A stretch of DNA of 64,000 nt from JAEUMG01 sp963805405 (lineage in GTDB: Bacteria > Pseudomonadota > Alphaproteobacteria > Rhizobiales > Aestuariivirgaceae), in NCBI GenBank assembly GCA_963805405.1, contig CAWDUC010000020.1:496001-560000 (forward strand), in the 5' to 3' direction. This document shows positions 27,147 through 36,711 of the stretch, in pieces. The notes under the pieces are model-generated. The model made no database searches and was not told the DNA's origin. It saw only the letters and a program-made list of their open reading frames with translations. Made by a program: the position numbers and the translations under genes. Position 1 is the stretch's first letter, and the number at the start of each line of letters is the position of its first letter.

Positions 27147-27760
27147 TTTCCTTCTCCTGTCCCGAGTGGAGAGGCGGGGTGGGAACTGTCATTGCGCTCA
27201 AAAACCATTCCCGCTGCGCCTTTGTAGGTGACCTCGCGCAGTGGCTTGAAGCCGCATTTGCGCGCGAGCTTCATCGAGCGGTCATTATCCTTGTCGATCA
27301 GGCAATGGATCGTTTCGTCCCTGAAGTGCTCATCGCCCCAGGCAAGCACGGCGCGCAGGGCCTCTTCCGCATAGCCCTTGCCATGCGAGGCTGCGCGCAA
27401 GGCCCAGCCGGCTTCCGGGCCGTTGCCCAAGGGTGGATCAATATCGCGCTGGAAGTCGGCAAGGCCGGCCTCGCCGATGAATTCACCGCTCGCCTTTTCC
27501 TCGATCACCCAGAAACCGTAACCCTTGAGCGCCCAGTGCCCGACATAGCGCAGCATCCGCGCCCAGACTTCCTCGCGCGTATAGGGCCTGCCGCCGATGA
27601 AGCGGGCGATCGCCGGATCGCCCCACATCGCGGCGCAAGCCTCGAAATCGGCGATCTCATGTCGACGCAATTTCAATCGCGAAGTATCGACAATGGGGAC
27701 AGTTTCGGCGGCGAAGGGGAGAGGAGAAGTAGATTTGTGCAAGCTCTCATACCCCCACAT
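27131..27760 (-). CDS. RimJ/RimL-like GNAT acetyltransferase
   Basis: A 209-aa member of the Acetyltransf_3 group: VDTSRLKLRRHEIADFEACA, then EAGWALRAASHGKGYAEEAL with the acetyl-CoA loop, and HCLIDKDNDRSMKLARKCGF. Such enzymes act on N-termini of proteins or on small molecules. The ATG at 27760 overlaps the panC 3' end by 14 bp and no ribosome site is evident, so a start nearer the TVPIVDTSRL block is possible. Confidence 0.78.
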   Translation of the reverse strand: MWGYESLHKSTSPLPFAAETVPIVDTSRLKLRRHEIADFEACAAMWGDPAIARFIGGRPYTREEVWARMLRYVGHWALKGYGFWVIEEKASGEFIGEAGLADFQRDIDPPLGNGPEAGWALRAASHGKGYAEEALRAVLAWGDEHFRDETIHCLIDKDNDRSMKLARKCGFKPLREVTYKGAAGMVFERNDSSHPASPLGTGEGNQSFL

Positions 27761-28625
27761 TATCGATCAATCGCGTGGTGCCGAGCCAGGCGGCGGCAAG
27801 GATGCGTAAAGGTTCATGGCGAGACTCGGGAAAGGCGAGCGTATCGGCGTTGCGCGCGGTCACATAATCGACCCTGAAGCCCAATGTCGTCAACGATCGC
27901 CTCACAGCACCCGTTGCGCGCGATGGCTCTGTCCCGCCCCTGATCTTCTCGGCCGCCTGCACCAGCAAGTGCGGCAAGGTCGCCGCCTGATGGCGCTCGG
28001 CGCGGCTCAAGTAGCGATTGCGCGACGACATCGCGAGGCCGTCCGCCTCGCGCACTGTCGGGATACCGACGACCTCGATCGGAATATCGAGGTCCTTCGC
28101 CATTCGCCGCACCACCAGCAATTGCTGATAGTCTTTCTCGCCGAACATCGCGAAATCGGCGGCGGTGCGGCAGAAAAGCTTGGCGACGACGGTCGCCACA
28201 CCATCGAAGAAATGCGGGCGGAACTTGTCTTCGAGCCCGACTTTGGCAGGGCCTTCCATCTTCACTGCGGTTGCAAAGCCCGGCGCATAAACATCGTCCG
28301 GCGGCGGCGCATAGACGACATCCGCGCCTATGCTGGCCAGCTTTGCCAGGTCGCCCATCTCGTCGCGCGGATAGCGGGCGAGATCCTCGGTCGGCGCGAA
28401 TTGTTTGGGATTGACGAAGATCGTCACGATGGTGCGTTGGGCGCGCTCTTTGCCTTCGCGCAGGAGCGTCAGGTGGCCGTCGTGAAGGGCGCCCATGGTC
28501 GGCACCACGGCAACCTTCTCGCCGGCACCGTGCCATTCAGCGACCCGCGCGCGCAGAGCGCCGAGATCGCGGATCACGTCGGGACTTGCCGGTTCCGTCC
28601 CGGCCTCCGGCGTCGATGCTTCCAT
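27747..28625 (-). CDS. panC: PanC, pantothenate synthetase
   Basis: Condenses pantoate with beta-alanine at the expense of ATP, the last step to pantothenate. Family blocks: VVPTMGALHDGHLTLLREG (the HIGH-like ATP site), TIFVNPKQFAPTEDLARYPR, AMFGEKDYQQLLVVRRM and GLAMSSRNRYLS (KMSKS-like). About 292 aa from the ATG at 28625; an ATG five codons upstream is equally possible. panB is not adjacent. The gene is divergent from putA across about 56 bp, which contain the small inverted repeat GCTAG-N4-CTAGC (28654-28667). Confidence 0.93.
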   Translation of the reverse strand: MEASTPEAGTEPASPDVIRDLGALRARVAEWHGAGEKVAVVPTMGALHDGHLTLLREGKERAQRTIVTIFVNPKQFAPTEDLARYPRDEMGDLAKLASIGADVVYAPPPDDVYAPGFATAVKMEGPAKVGLEDKFRPHFFDGVATVVAKLFCRTAADFAMFGEKDYQQLLVVRRMAKDLDIPIEVVGIPTVREADGLAMSSRNRYLSRAERHQAATLPHLLVQAAEKIRGGTEPSRATGAVRRSLTTLGFRVDYVTARNADTLAFPESRHEPLRILAAAWLGTTRLIDNVGV

Positions 28626-28681
28626 GCGCTCAAGCCTCATCCTATAGAGGCTCGCTAGCACACTAGCCCCGAGTCCGTCCC

Positions 28682-31600
28682 ATGCCAGAATTGCCGAGCC
28701 GCGCCCCCATCGAAGACAAGCTCTTTGCGGATGAAACCGTGCTGGTGCGCCAATTGGCCCATCAGGCGCGGCTGACGCATGAGGAAGGCCGACAAACGCA
28801 CGAACTGGCCCGCCAACTCGTGGCAGCGGTCAGGGCCGGGCGCCAGCGCCAGGGCGGCATCGATGCCTTCATGCAGGAATACGCGCTATCCTCCGAAGAG
28901 GGTGTGGTGCTGATGTGTCTTGCGGAAGCGCTACTGCGCATTCCCGACGATGACACCGCCGACAAGCTCATCGCCGACAAGATCGGCGGCAAGAACTGGG
29001 AATCCCATCTGGGCCAGTCGGAATCGATGTTCGTCAATGCGTCGGCCTGGGGGCTGATGCTCACCGGCCGTTTCGTCTCGCTAGGCCGCGATGCGCAAAC
29101 CGATATCGGCGGTTATCTCAAGCGTCTCGTTTCGCGCTCGGGCGAACCCTTCATCCGCAATGCCATGAAGCAGGCGATGCGCATCATGGGCCGCCAATTT
29201 GTGCTCGGCCGCACGATCGATGAAGCCCTGAATGTGGCGCGGCCGCTCGAGGCGGAAGGCTATCGCTTCTCCTTCGACATGCTGGGCGAGGCTGCCTATA
29301 CCGCCGCCGACGCCGATCGCTACTATGCGGCCTATGTGAAAGCGGTCGAGGATGTAGCGGCCTCGGCGACGGGCAACGACATTTTCGCGCGACCGTCGAT
29401 TTCGGTGAAGCTTTCGGCATTGCATCCGCGCTACGACGTCAAGCAGGAAGCGTGCGTGCTGGCCGAACTGCTGCCGCGTCTCAAGGACCTCACCGCGCTC
29501 GCGAAGCGGCTCAATATCGGTCTCACCATCGATGCGGAGGAGGTCAACCGTCTCGACCTTTCTCTGGAGATTTTCGGTAAGCTGGTGCTCGATCCGACAC
29601 TTTCGGGATGGAACGGGCTCGGTCTTGCCGTCCAGGCCTATGGCAAGCGCGCCATGCCGGCGCTCGAATGGCTCGCCGCGCTCGGCACCGAAAGCAAGCA
29701 CAAGCTCCCGGTCAGGCTCGTCAAGGGCGCCTATTGGGACACCGAGATCAAGCGCTCTCAGGAAGCGGGTTATGACGGCTATCCGGTTTTCACCCGCAAG
29801 GTCTCGACCGACATCAGCTACTTGGCTTGCGCGCGTTACATGCTGTCGCGACGCGATGTCTTCTATCCGCAGTTCGCAACCCACAACGCGCATAGCGTCG
29901 CCGCCATCTCGGTCATGGCCGGCAATGACCGGAATTTCGAGTTCCAGCGATTGCATGGCATGGGCCAGGCGCTTTACGAGCAGGTGGTCGGGCGCAGTCG
30001 CATGAACCAGCCCTGCCGCATCTATGCGCCGGTCGGCAGCCACGAAGACCTTCTCGCCTATCTGGTGCGGCGATTGCTCGAAAACGGCGCCAATACGTCC
30101 TTCGTCAATCGCCTCGCCGATGACGAGGCGCCGATCGCCGACATCATCGCCGATCCGGTGGTCGAGATCGATCGCCATGCGACCGTTCCGCATCCGCGTA
30201 TACCCGTTGCCGCGCGATATTTTCGCGCCGCGTATCAACTCGCGTGGCGTGCCATTGTGGGAGGATGGCCTGCGCGCCTCGCTCTCCGGCGCCATCGGAA
30301 AGTCGCTCGCCGCTCCGCGAGATGCCGCAACGCTTCGTCGGCGCCACGGAGCGCCGTGACGGGCCGGTGCATGAGATCACCGATCCTTCCAACCGGGAGC
30401 GCAAGATCGGGCGTGTTTACGAGGCGAGCGATGCGGCTGTTACCGAGGCGCTGGCGATTGCTGACAAGGCACAAGAAGCCTGGGACCGGCGCGGCGGCGA
30501 TGCGCGTGCGACGATTCTGGAGCGCGCCGCCGATCTCTACGAGGCCGAGACGCCTGCGCTGATGGCGCTTCTCATCCGCGAAGCCGGCAAGACGCTCGAC
30601 AATGCGCAGTCGGATCTGCGCGAGGCGGTCGATTTCCTGCGCTATTACGCGCAAGAGGCGCGGCGAAGCTTCACGCGGCCCATGCTGCTTCCGGGTCCGA
30701 CCGGTGAGCGCAATGAACTCTCCCTGCATGGCCGCGGTATCTTCGCCTGCATCAGCCCGTGGAACTTTCCGCTCGCCATCTTCACCGGCCAGATCGCGGC
30801 CGCGCTTGCGGCCGGCAATGCCGTCATTGCCAAGCCGGCCGAGCAGACGCCGCTCGTCGCCTATCTTGCCACGCGGCTTTTGCGCAAGGCGGGCGTGCCG
30901 CCCGAGATCCTGCAATTCCTTCCCGGCGACGGCGCAAGGATCGGCAATATCCTTCTCGCCGATCCGCGCATCGGTGGCGTTTGCTTCACCGGTTCCAACG
31001 ATACGGCGCTCCTCATCAACCGGATGCTCGCCAAGCGCGGCGGCGCCATCCCGGCATTGATTGCCGAAACCGGCGGCATCAATGCCATGATCGTCGATTC
31101 CTCGGCCCTGCCGGAGCAGGCGGTGCGCGACGTTCTCGCATCCGCCTTCGACAGCGCCGGCCAGCGCTGCTCCGCGGCGCGCGTGCTTTTCGTGCAGGAC
31201 GACATCGCCCATCGTGTCCTGCCGATGCTGAAAGGCGCGATGGCGGAACTCACGATCGGCGATCCGCTCGATTACGCGACCGATGTTGGCCCGGTGATCG
31301 ACGAGGAGGCGAAGAAGTCGCTCGATGCCCACAAGGCCCGTATGGCGCGCGAGGCCAAGACCCTCATCGACCTGCCGTTGCCAGCCAGTGCCGCCAAGGG
31401 CACCTTCGTCTCGCCGGCAGCCTACGAATTGCCGTCCCTCGCACCACTGACCCGCGAGGTCTTCGGGCCGATCCTGCATGTCGTGCGCTTTGCCGGCGAT
31501 CGGCTTGCGGAACTCTGCGCGGCGCTCAACGCCACCGGCTACGGACTGACCCTCGGCCTTCACACCCGCATCGAATCCACCGCGGCGGAGGTCAGAGCGC

Positions 31601-31815
31601 GGGTCAAGGTCGGCAATCTTTACGTGAACCGCAACCAGATCGGCGCGGTCGTCGGCGCCCAGCCCTTCGGCGGGGAGGGCCTTTCCGGCACCGGCCCCAA
31701 GGCGGGCGGTCCCAACTACCTCCAGCGCTTCGCGGTCGAGCGGGTTTGTTCGACCGACACCACCGCATCCGGCGGCAATGCCGCGCTTATGTCGATGGAG
31801 GAGCGCAGTCCCTAA
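28682..31815 (+). CDS. putA: PutA, proline dehydrogenase / delta-1-pyrroline-5-carboxylate dehydrogenase (frameshifted)
   Basis: Oxidises proline to glutamate in two steps. Residues 1-500 are the FAD-dependent proline dehydrogenase (VKGAYWDTEIKRSQEAGYDG, ATHNAHSVAAI and RLHGMGQALYEQV). The second half is an aldehyde dehydrogenase with CISPWNFPLAIFTGQIAAAL, AETGGINAMIVDSSA and the catalytic Cys in FDSAGQRCSAARVLF. Two breaks must be bridged: an extra base near 30208 (before LPRDIFAPRINSRGVPLW) and one near 30317 (before REMPQRFVGATERRDG). Joined length is about 1040 aa. No N-terminal ribbon-helix-helix DNA-binding domain is present, so it should not repress its own gene. Confidence 0.93.
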
Positions 31816-31980
31816 CCGGCTTGCCAGATGGAGGATGACTGTCAGAAATCCTATGATCGCCCGCATTGTCTCCTCCTTTCCTGCCGCATATGTACGATGA
31901 TTTGTTCTCGCTAGTCAAGGACTTTCTCAACTTTATAGGAACTAATTGATTGAATTGGCGGATTTCTAGGGAGGAAAGCA

Positions 31981-32160
31981 GTGATCATTAATCCGAAGGC
32001 TGGAGATCGTGTGAAAGCCAAATCCGGTGGCCCGGTGATGACCGTCAAGTCGGTCGAAAACGACGTCTATGGCGAGGCCTGCGTGCTCTGCGACTGGCAG
32101 GATGATGCGAAGCAGCCTGCCAATGGGACTTTCACCTTGGTTCAGCTGGTGAAGGCATGA
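31981..32160 (+). CDS. YodC-like DUF2158 small protein
   Basis: A 59-aa protein starting at GTG with AGGGAGG seven bases upstream. The sequence VIINPKAGDRVKAKSGGPVM, TVKSV, then CVLCDW and FTLVQLVKA, is the DUF2158 pattern (GD-V-LKSGGP-MTV ... C-W). Function unknown; the fold is a small beta barrel by family precedent. The stop overlaps the ATG of the amine oxidase gene (ATGA), so the two are made together. The 165 bp upstream, after putA, show no other gene. Confidence 0.82.
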   Translation: MIINPKAGDRVKAKSGGPVMTVKSVENDVYGEACVLCDWQDDAKQPANGTFTLVQLVKA

Positions 32161-33458
32161 GCGATTTGGACTGCGATATCGTGATCATTGGTGCCGGCTT
32201 GGCAGGCGCCGCCGCTGCGAGCGTCGTTACCGCGCAGGGAAAGTCGGCGATCATCCTCGAAGCGCGCGACCGCGCCGGGGGCAGGGCGTTCACGCGACCC
32301 TTCACTGCCGGCGGCGAGTTGTTGGAATTCGGCGGCTCGTGGATAACGCCCTGGCATGATCGCATCCGCCATTATGCCGAATTGACGGAAACGGCGCTCC
32401 GGCCGCGTTCAGCCGTATCTGAACATTTCTGGCATGACGGAGCTACGCTCCGGCTTGGCGAGCCGGCAAGCAGGGAAGCGCGTGCGGGTTTCGATCGCAC
32501 CATGGCGCGTATTGCGTCCGACGCTGCCCGCTACAAGGCGGGCGAGCGCACCGATGCCGATGGCCAGTCGATGATGAGCGCGAGCCTCAACGATTATCTC
32601 GATCGCATCGATGCCGGTTCCGAAGCGCGAAATAACGTCATGGCGTGGTGGACGGTGTCCGGAAATGGCGATCCGGCGGTGATTTCAGCGAGCGAATTCA
32701 TTTCAAGCTGCGCCTATGGCGAAGGGCGGCCGGAAGGCATGATCGATAAATTGCAGAACACGCTGGTTCCGGGCGCCGGCATTCTTGCCGGTCGCATGAT
32801 AGAGAAAACCGGCGCGGAACTCAGGCTTTCATCGCCGGTCGTCGCCATCGATCAGTCTACGGATGAAACCATCGTGACTTGCGCCAGTGGCGGGAAGGTC
32901 AAGGCGCGCGGCGCGATCGTCTGCCTGCCGATCAATGCGCTCAACGCGATCTCCTTCACGCCCGCGCTGTCGCCTGAGAAGAGCGCCGCAATCGCGCGTG
33001 GCCATGGCGGCAAGGCGATCAAGGTGTGGATCAAGGCGCGCGGCGTTGCCGTTGGCGAACTGGCGACGGGTGGCATCGACGGGTTGTCCTGGATGTTCGC
33101 TGAGCGCACGGCCGACGACGGAACGACGCTCATCGTCTCCTTCGGAATTGCCGACCCGAAATTCGATCCCGACGATCGCCATGCCATTGCCGGCGCCTTG
33201 CAGCGCTTCTTCCCCGATGCCGTTCTCGTCGCCTGGGACTGGCATGACTGGGTTGCCGATCCTTATGCGCGTGGGACCTGGGTGGCGCTGCCGGCCGACA
33301 TGGTGGAAATGGCCGATTCCGCGAACTGGCAACCGGAAGGCCGGCTTGCCTTTGCGACATCGGACATTGCGCCTGACCAGGCCGGATGGTTCGAGGGTGC
33401 CATCATTGCCGGGGAGGCGGCGGCCAAGGCCTTGCTCCGGCAATCGAATGCGCTTTGA
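32157..33458 (+). CDS. Flavin-containing amine oxidase family protein
   Basis: A 433-aa FAD protein of the monoamine/polyamine oxidase group. The dinucleotide fold is DIVIIGAGLAGAAAASVV, followed by LEARDRAGGRAFT and LEFGGSWITPWHDRI. The C-terminal FAD block is WFEGAIIAGEAAAKAL. Probably oxidises a primary or secondary amine with oxygen to an aldehyde, ammonia and peroxide, though the family also includes desaturases. It is co-translated with the small DUF2158 gene. A second amine oxidase gene lies 2 kb downstream. Confidence 0.85.
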   Translation: MSDLDCDIVIIGAGLAGAAAASVVTAQGKSAIILEARDRAGGRAFTRPFTAGGELLEFGGSWITPWHDRIRHYAELTETALRPRSAVSEHFWHDGATLRLGEPASREARAGFDRTMARIASDAARYKAGERTDADGQSMMSASLNDYLDRIDAGSEARNNVMAWWTVSGNGDPAVISASEFISSCAYGEGRPEGMIDKLQNTLVPGAGILAGRMIEKTGAELRLSSPVVAIDQSTDETIVTCASGGKVKARGAIVCLPINALNAISFTPALSPEKSAAIARGHGGKAIKVWIKARGVAVGELATGGIDGLSWMFAERTADDGTTLIVSFGIADPKFDPDDRHAIAGALQRFFPDAVLVAWDWHDWVADPYARGTWVALPADMVEMADSANWQPEGRLAFATSDIAPDQAGWFEGAIIAGEAAAKALLRQSNAL

Positions 33459-33488
33459 ATTAAGCTTCCTGCTATTATCTTCAGCGTT

Positions 33489-34221
33489 ATGACCGCAGGG
33501 AATCCCAAAGCCCCCATTGCCACCGAAGGCAGCAAGCCGCCGGCGGAGGAGAACAATATCGATGCCTTCCTCGCGCAGGTGCGCTCCATGCCGCCTCCTG
33601 CACGCCAGGGAGAGGCCAGCGGCCGATTGATCTTCGCCATGGATGCGACCATGAGCCGGCAGCCGACCTGGGACCGCGCGCTCCAGATCCAGGGCGAGAT
33701 GTTCCAGGAGACCGAGCGGATCGGCGGGCTCGACGTCCAGCTTGTCTATTTCCGCGGATTTCAACGAATGCCGTGCGTCCAAATGGGTGAGCGAGCCGAC
33801 GGCGCTCGCCCGCCTCATGGCGGGCGTCGATTGCCGCGGCGGCCATACGCAGATCGGCAAGGTGCTGTCGCATATCAAGACCGAGGCCGGGAAGGCCAAG
33901 GTGAATGCCGTCGTCTATGTCGGCGATGCGGTGGAAGAGAATATCGATCAGTTGTGCGGCAAGGCGGGCGAGGTCGGCCTGCTCGGCATTCCGATCTTCA
34001 TGTTTCAGGAGGGTCATGACGGCGCGGTTGGCGCGGCGTACCGTGAAATCGCGCGATTGACCGGCGGCGTCTATCTGAGACTCGACGGCAATTCCGCACA
34101 AGCTTTGCGCGATCTTCTTTCCGCCGTCGCGGTCTATGCGGCGGGCGGCCGGAAGGCGCTGGAAAGCCATTCCAGAGCCAAGGGCGGCACCGCCGCCTTG
34201 TTGCTCGAGCAGCTTCGCTAG
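33489..34221 (+). CDS. VWA-domain protein (one frameshift)
   Basis: About 243 aa with a von Willebrand A-like fold. ASGRLIFAMDATMSRQPTWD holds the metal-site DxT/S-like DATMS; LVYFRG, VVYVGDAVEENIDQLCGKA and GIPIFMFQEGHD follow. A missing base near 33758 breaks the frame between YFRG and DFNECRASKWVSEPTAL. The downstream J-domain gene starts only 3 bp after its stop, and the pair may work together as a chaperone-linked module; that is inference. Confidence 0.78.
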
Positions 34222-34224
34222 CCC

Positions 34225-34926
34225 ATGCCCGGTTTTCTCATCGCTCTTGTCATTGTGGTTGGCGGGTTGTGGCTCATCCGCCAATTCGCCAAGGCAACGC
34301 CTGGTCAGGCGAGCAAGCTGACGCGGCAGATTGGCGGCGTCGCCTGCATTGCAGGCGCCGGCTTTCTGACATTGCGCGGACAGTGGCCCGTTGCGGCGCC
34401 GCTATTCGCGTTCGGCCTGGGACTCATGGGAAAGTCGGCCCTGTTTCCAACCGGCTTTCCATGGGAGCAGAAATCGCCCGGCCAGACTTCGCGGGTGCGG
34501 ACTTCCGTGATCGGCATGGAACTCGACCATGATACAGGACGCATGGACGGCGAAGTGCTCACTGGTCCCTTAAGGGGAAAGCGCCTTTCGAGCCTGACCG
34601 ATGCACAACTCGCCAGCCTGCATGACCTCTGTGCGAAGGCGGGCGATCAAAGCCTGCCATTGCTCGAAGCCTGGCTCGACCGCGGCAAGCCCAATTGGCG
34701 CGAAGCCTGGGGCGGCAAGGCGAGTGACCAGAAGGCTCAAGGGCCAAGCGGCAAGATGAGCGAGGAGGAGGCCTTTGCGGTTCTAGGCCTCAAGCCGGGT
34801 GCGAAGTCGGAGGACGTTCGCGCGGCGCATCGCCGATTGATGAAGGAGTTCCACCCCGACAAGGGTGGGTCGGACTATCTCGCCACCAAGATCAACCAGG
34901 CGAAAGAGCGCCTGCTTCAGGATTGA
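34225..34926 (+). CDS. Membrane-anchored J-domain protein
   Basis: A 233-aa protein. An N-terminal membrane segment (FLIALVIVVGGLWLIRQF) and a second hydrophobic stretch (GVACIAGAGFLTLRG) precede a cytoplasmic linker. A J domain at the extreme C-terminus has EEAFAVLGLKPGAKSEDVRA and the HPD motif in MKEFHPDKGGSDYLATKI. It is a DjlA/TIM14-like topology, recruiting DnaK to the membrane. The start follows the VWA gene by 3 bp. Confidence 0.88.
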   Translation: MPGFLIALVIVVGGLWLIRQFAKATPGQASKLTRQIGGVACIAGAGFLTLRGQWPVAAPLFAFGLGLMGKSALFPTGFPWEQKSPGQTSRVRTSVIGMELDHDTGRMDGEVLTGPLRGKRLSSLTDAQLASLHDLCAKAGDQSLPLLEAWLDRGKPNWREAWGGKASDQKAQGPSGKMSEEEAFAVLGLKPGAKSEDVRAAHRRLMKEFHPDKGGSDYLATKINQAKERLLQD

Positions 34927-34943
34927 GGCGAGAGCGCCACGCG

Positions 34944-35426
34944 CTAGTAAGCCCCATCCGGCAACCATCGCTCCAGATAGGCATCGGTGCTTTTTCCAGA
35001 CAAGACAGTTGTCGTCCAGGCGCGGCTTTCAAAATCGATCGGCACAAGCTCATAGACGCAGGCCATCAGGTCAGAGGAGACTGGTCCAAACCTGTTCGAA
35101 TCCTTGCCACTCGCACCCGCCAGCAATCGACGACAGATACAACCATCGGTCCACCAATTGATGAGAAGCCATTTTTCGTCACTGTCCCACTCATGAATGA
35201 TGACGAAGCCAAGTCCGTAATGCGGCGTGGCCGAAATCGCATCCAGGTTTTTCTCAAGATAGCCACGTCCCTGGGAGATTAGATCTTGGTCGAGTGACGA
35301 CGCGTTGGGCTTAGGTCCATGGCCGGCGATTGAATAGGTCTTGAATCGCCAATCGCGCACTGCCCATATGCCGAGGCCTGCGATGTGTCGCGGCTTATAA
35401 GGCTCGATCCCAATTAGTGCTGTCAT
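34944..35426 (-). CDS. Conserved-looking protein of unknown function
   Basis: A 160-aa soluble protein that I do not recognise. It starts MTALIGIEPYKPRHIAGLGI and is rich in aromatic residues (HYGLGFVIIHEWDSDEKWLL, INWWTDGCICRRLLAGASG and YLERWLPDGAY). The WWTDGCICRRL region has two cysteines two residues apart. No signal peptide, membrane segment or repeat. It is divergent from the second amine oxidase gene with 30 bp between starts and shares the short intergenic promoter region. A longer reading upstream overlaps the oxidase and is not credible. Confidence 0.6.
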   Translation of the reverse strand: MTALIGIEPYKPRHIAGLGIWAVRDWRFKTYSIAGHGPKPNASSLDQDLISQGRGYLEKNLDAISATPHYGLGFVIIHEWDSDEKWLLINWWTDGCICRRLLAGASGKDSNRFGPVSSDLMACVYELVPIDFESRAWTTTVLSGKSTDAYLERWLPDGAY

Positions 35427-35456
35427 CGCAACCCCATACGAAGAGGAACGGTTCTC

Positions 35457-36711
35457 GTGGCCATTAGCAATGACATAGATCTGGTCGTCGTGGGAGCGGG
35501 TGCTGCGGGCTTGGGTGCGGCTCGCCGTGCGGTTGACCTTGGTCTTACCGTTCGGCTCTTGGAGGCACGCGATCGTATGGGCGGTCGCGCCTGGACCGAA
35601 GCCCATTCCTTCGGTTTTCCGATCGACATTGGCTGCCATTGGCTCCACTCGGCTGAGGAGAATCCGTGGGTCCCGATAGCGGAAGAACTCGACTTCACAG
35701 TGTCACGTGGAAACATGACTTTCCGAAGCTGGAACGGGCATCGTTGGTTGAGCGAGGATGAGGATAGGGGGGGCGGAATCCGCTATTTCCGCATACTTCA
35801 ATTCCATCAACGAGGCTGGTCTTGCGGGGCTTGATGTTGCCGTCTCTGACGTGACGCCTCGCGACGGCCCATGGACACAACTGTGCGATGCCGTCCTGTC
35901 CTGGGATACGAGCGTCGATGCGGAGAAGGCCTCGACGCTCGATCTGGCGCGCTTCCGCCGCACACACGAGGACTGGCCACAAAAGAACGGCTTAGGTGCA
36001 CTAGTATCGCGCTACGGCGCGGGATTGCCAGTCACTCTCGACGCTCCTGTTACCGACATACGATGGGGCAATCGGGAGGTGGTGGCGGAGACGCCCAAGG
36101 GCACCGTCAAGGCCAGTGCTGCCATTGTCACAGCGCCACCATCACTCATCGCCACGGGCATTCCCCGCTTCCATCCATCTTTGCCATCCGATTTCATGCA
36201 GGCCTTCGAGGACCTTCCACTCGGATCCTGCGAGAAGGCCATTCTCGGCATCGACCAGGGTTTGCTGGGTATCGAGCCTGACACCTATGCCGTTCTCGGT
36301 TCACAGACCCGCCGGATGGCGAGTGTTCAGATTCACCCGTTTGGGTTGCCCGTAGCCACGGTTTATTTCGGTGGCGCGTATGCTCACGACGTCGCTGCTG
36401 CTGGTTCCGAATCGATTATCGCGGCGGCCGTAGACGAACTCGCTGCAGTGTTCGGATCAAAAGTCCGTAGGAACGTTACGCGAAGTATCGCAACCGGTTG
36501 GGATGCGGATCCATGGAGTCGCGGGGCAAATTCGGCGGCACTCCCCGGAAGGGCCCGCGCGCGCAACAAGCTTCAAGACCCGTTGGGCGAGCGCCTCTTC
36601 TTTGCCGGCGAAGCATGCTCAATTGAGTCATGGGCAACCGTCCATGGCGCCCTGCAAAGCGGCTGGGCGGCGGCTGAACGGGTCGCAGTGGTTCTTAATT
36701 CGAAGAGTTAG
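35457..36711 (+). CDS. Second flavin-containing amine oxidase family protein (one frameshift)
   Basis: About 417 aa. FAD-binding start NDIDLVVVGAGAAGLGAARR, then LLEARDRMGGRAWTEAHSFG and DIGCHWLHSAEENPW; the C-terminal block is GERLFFAGEACSIESWATVH. The frame breaks at a run of seven G (35766-35772) between LSEDED and AESAISAYFNSINEAGL. A homopolymer error is likely. The start is a GTG at 35457. It is only distantly similar to the first amine oxidase of the region. Substrate unknown. Confidence 0.82.
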
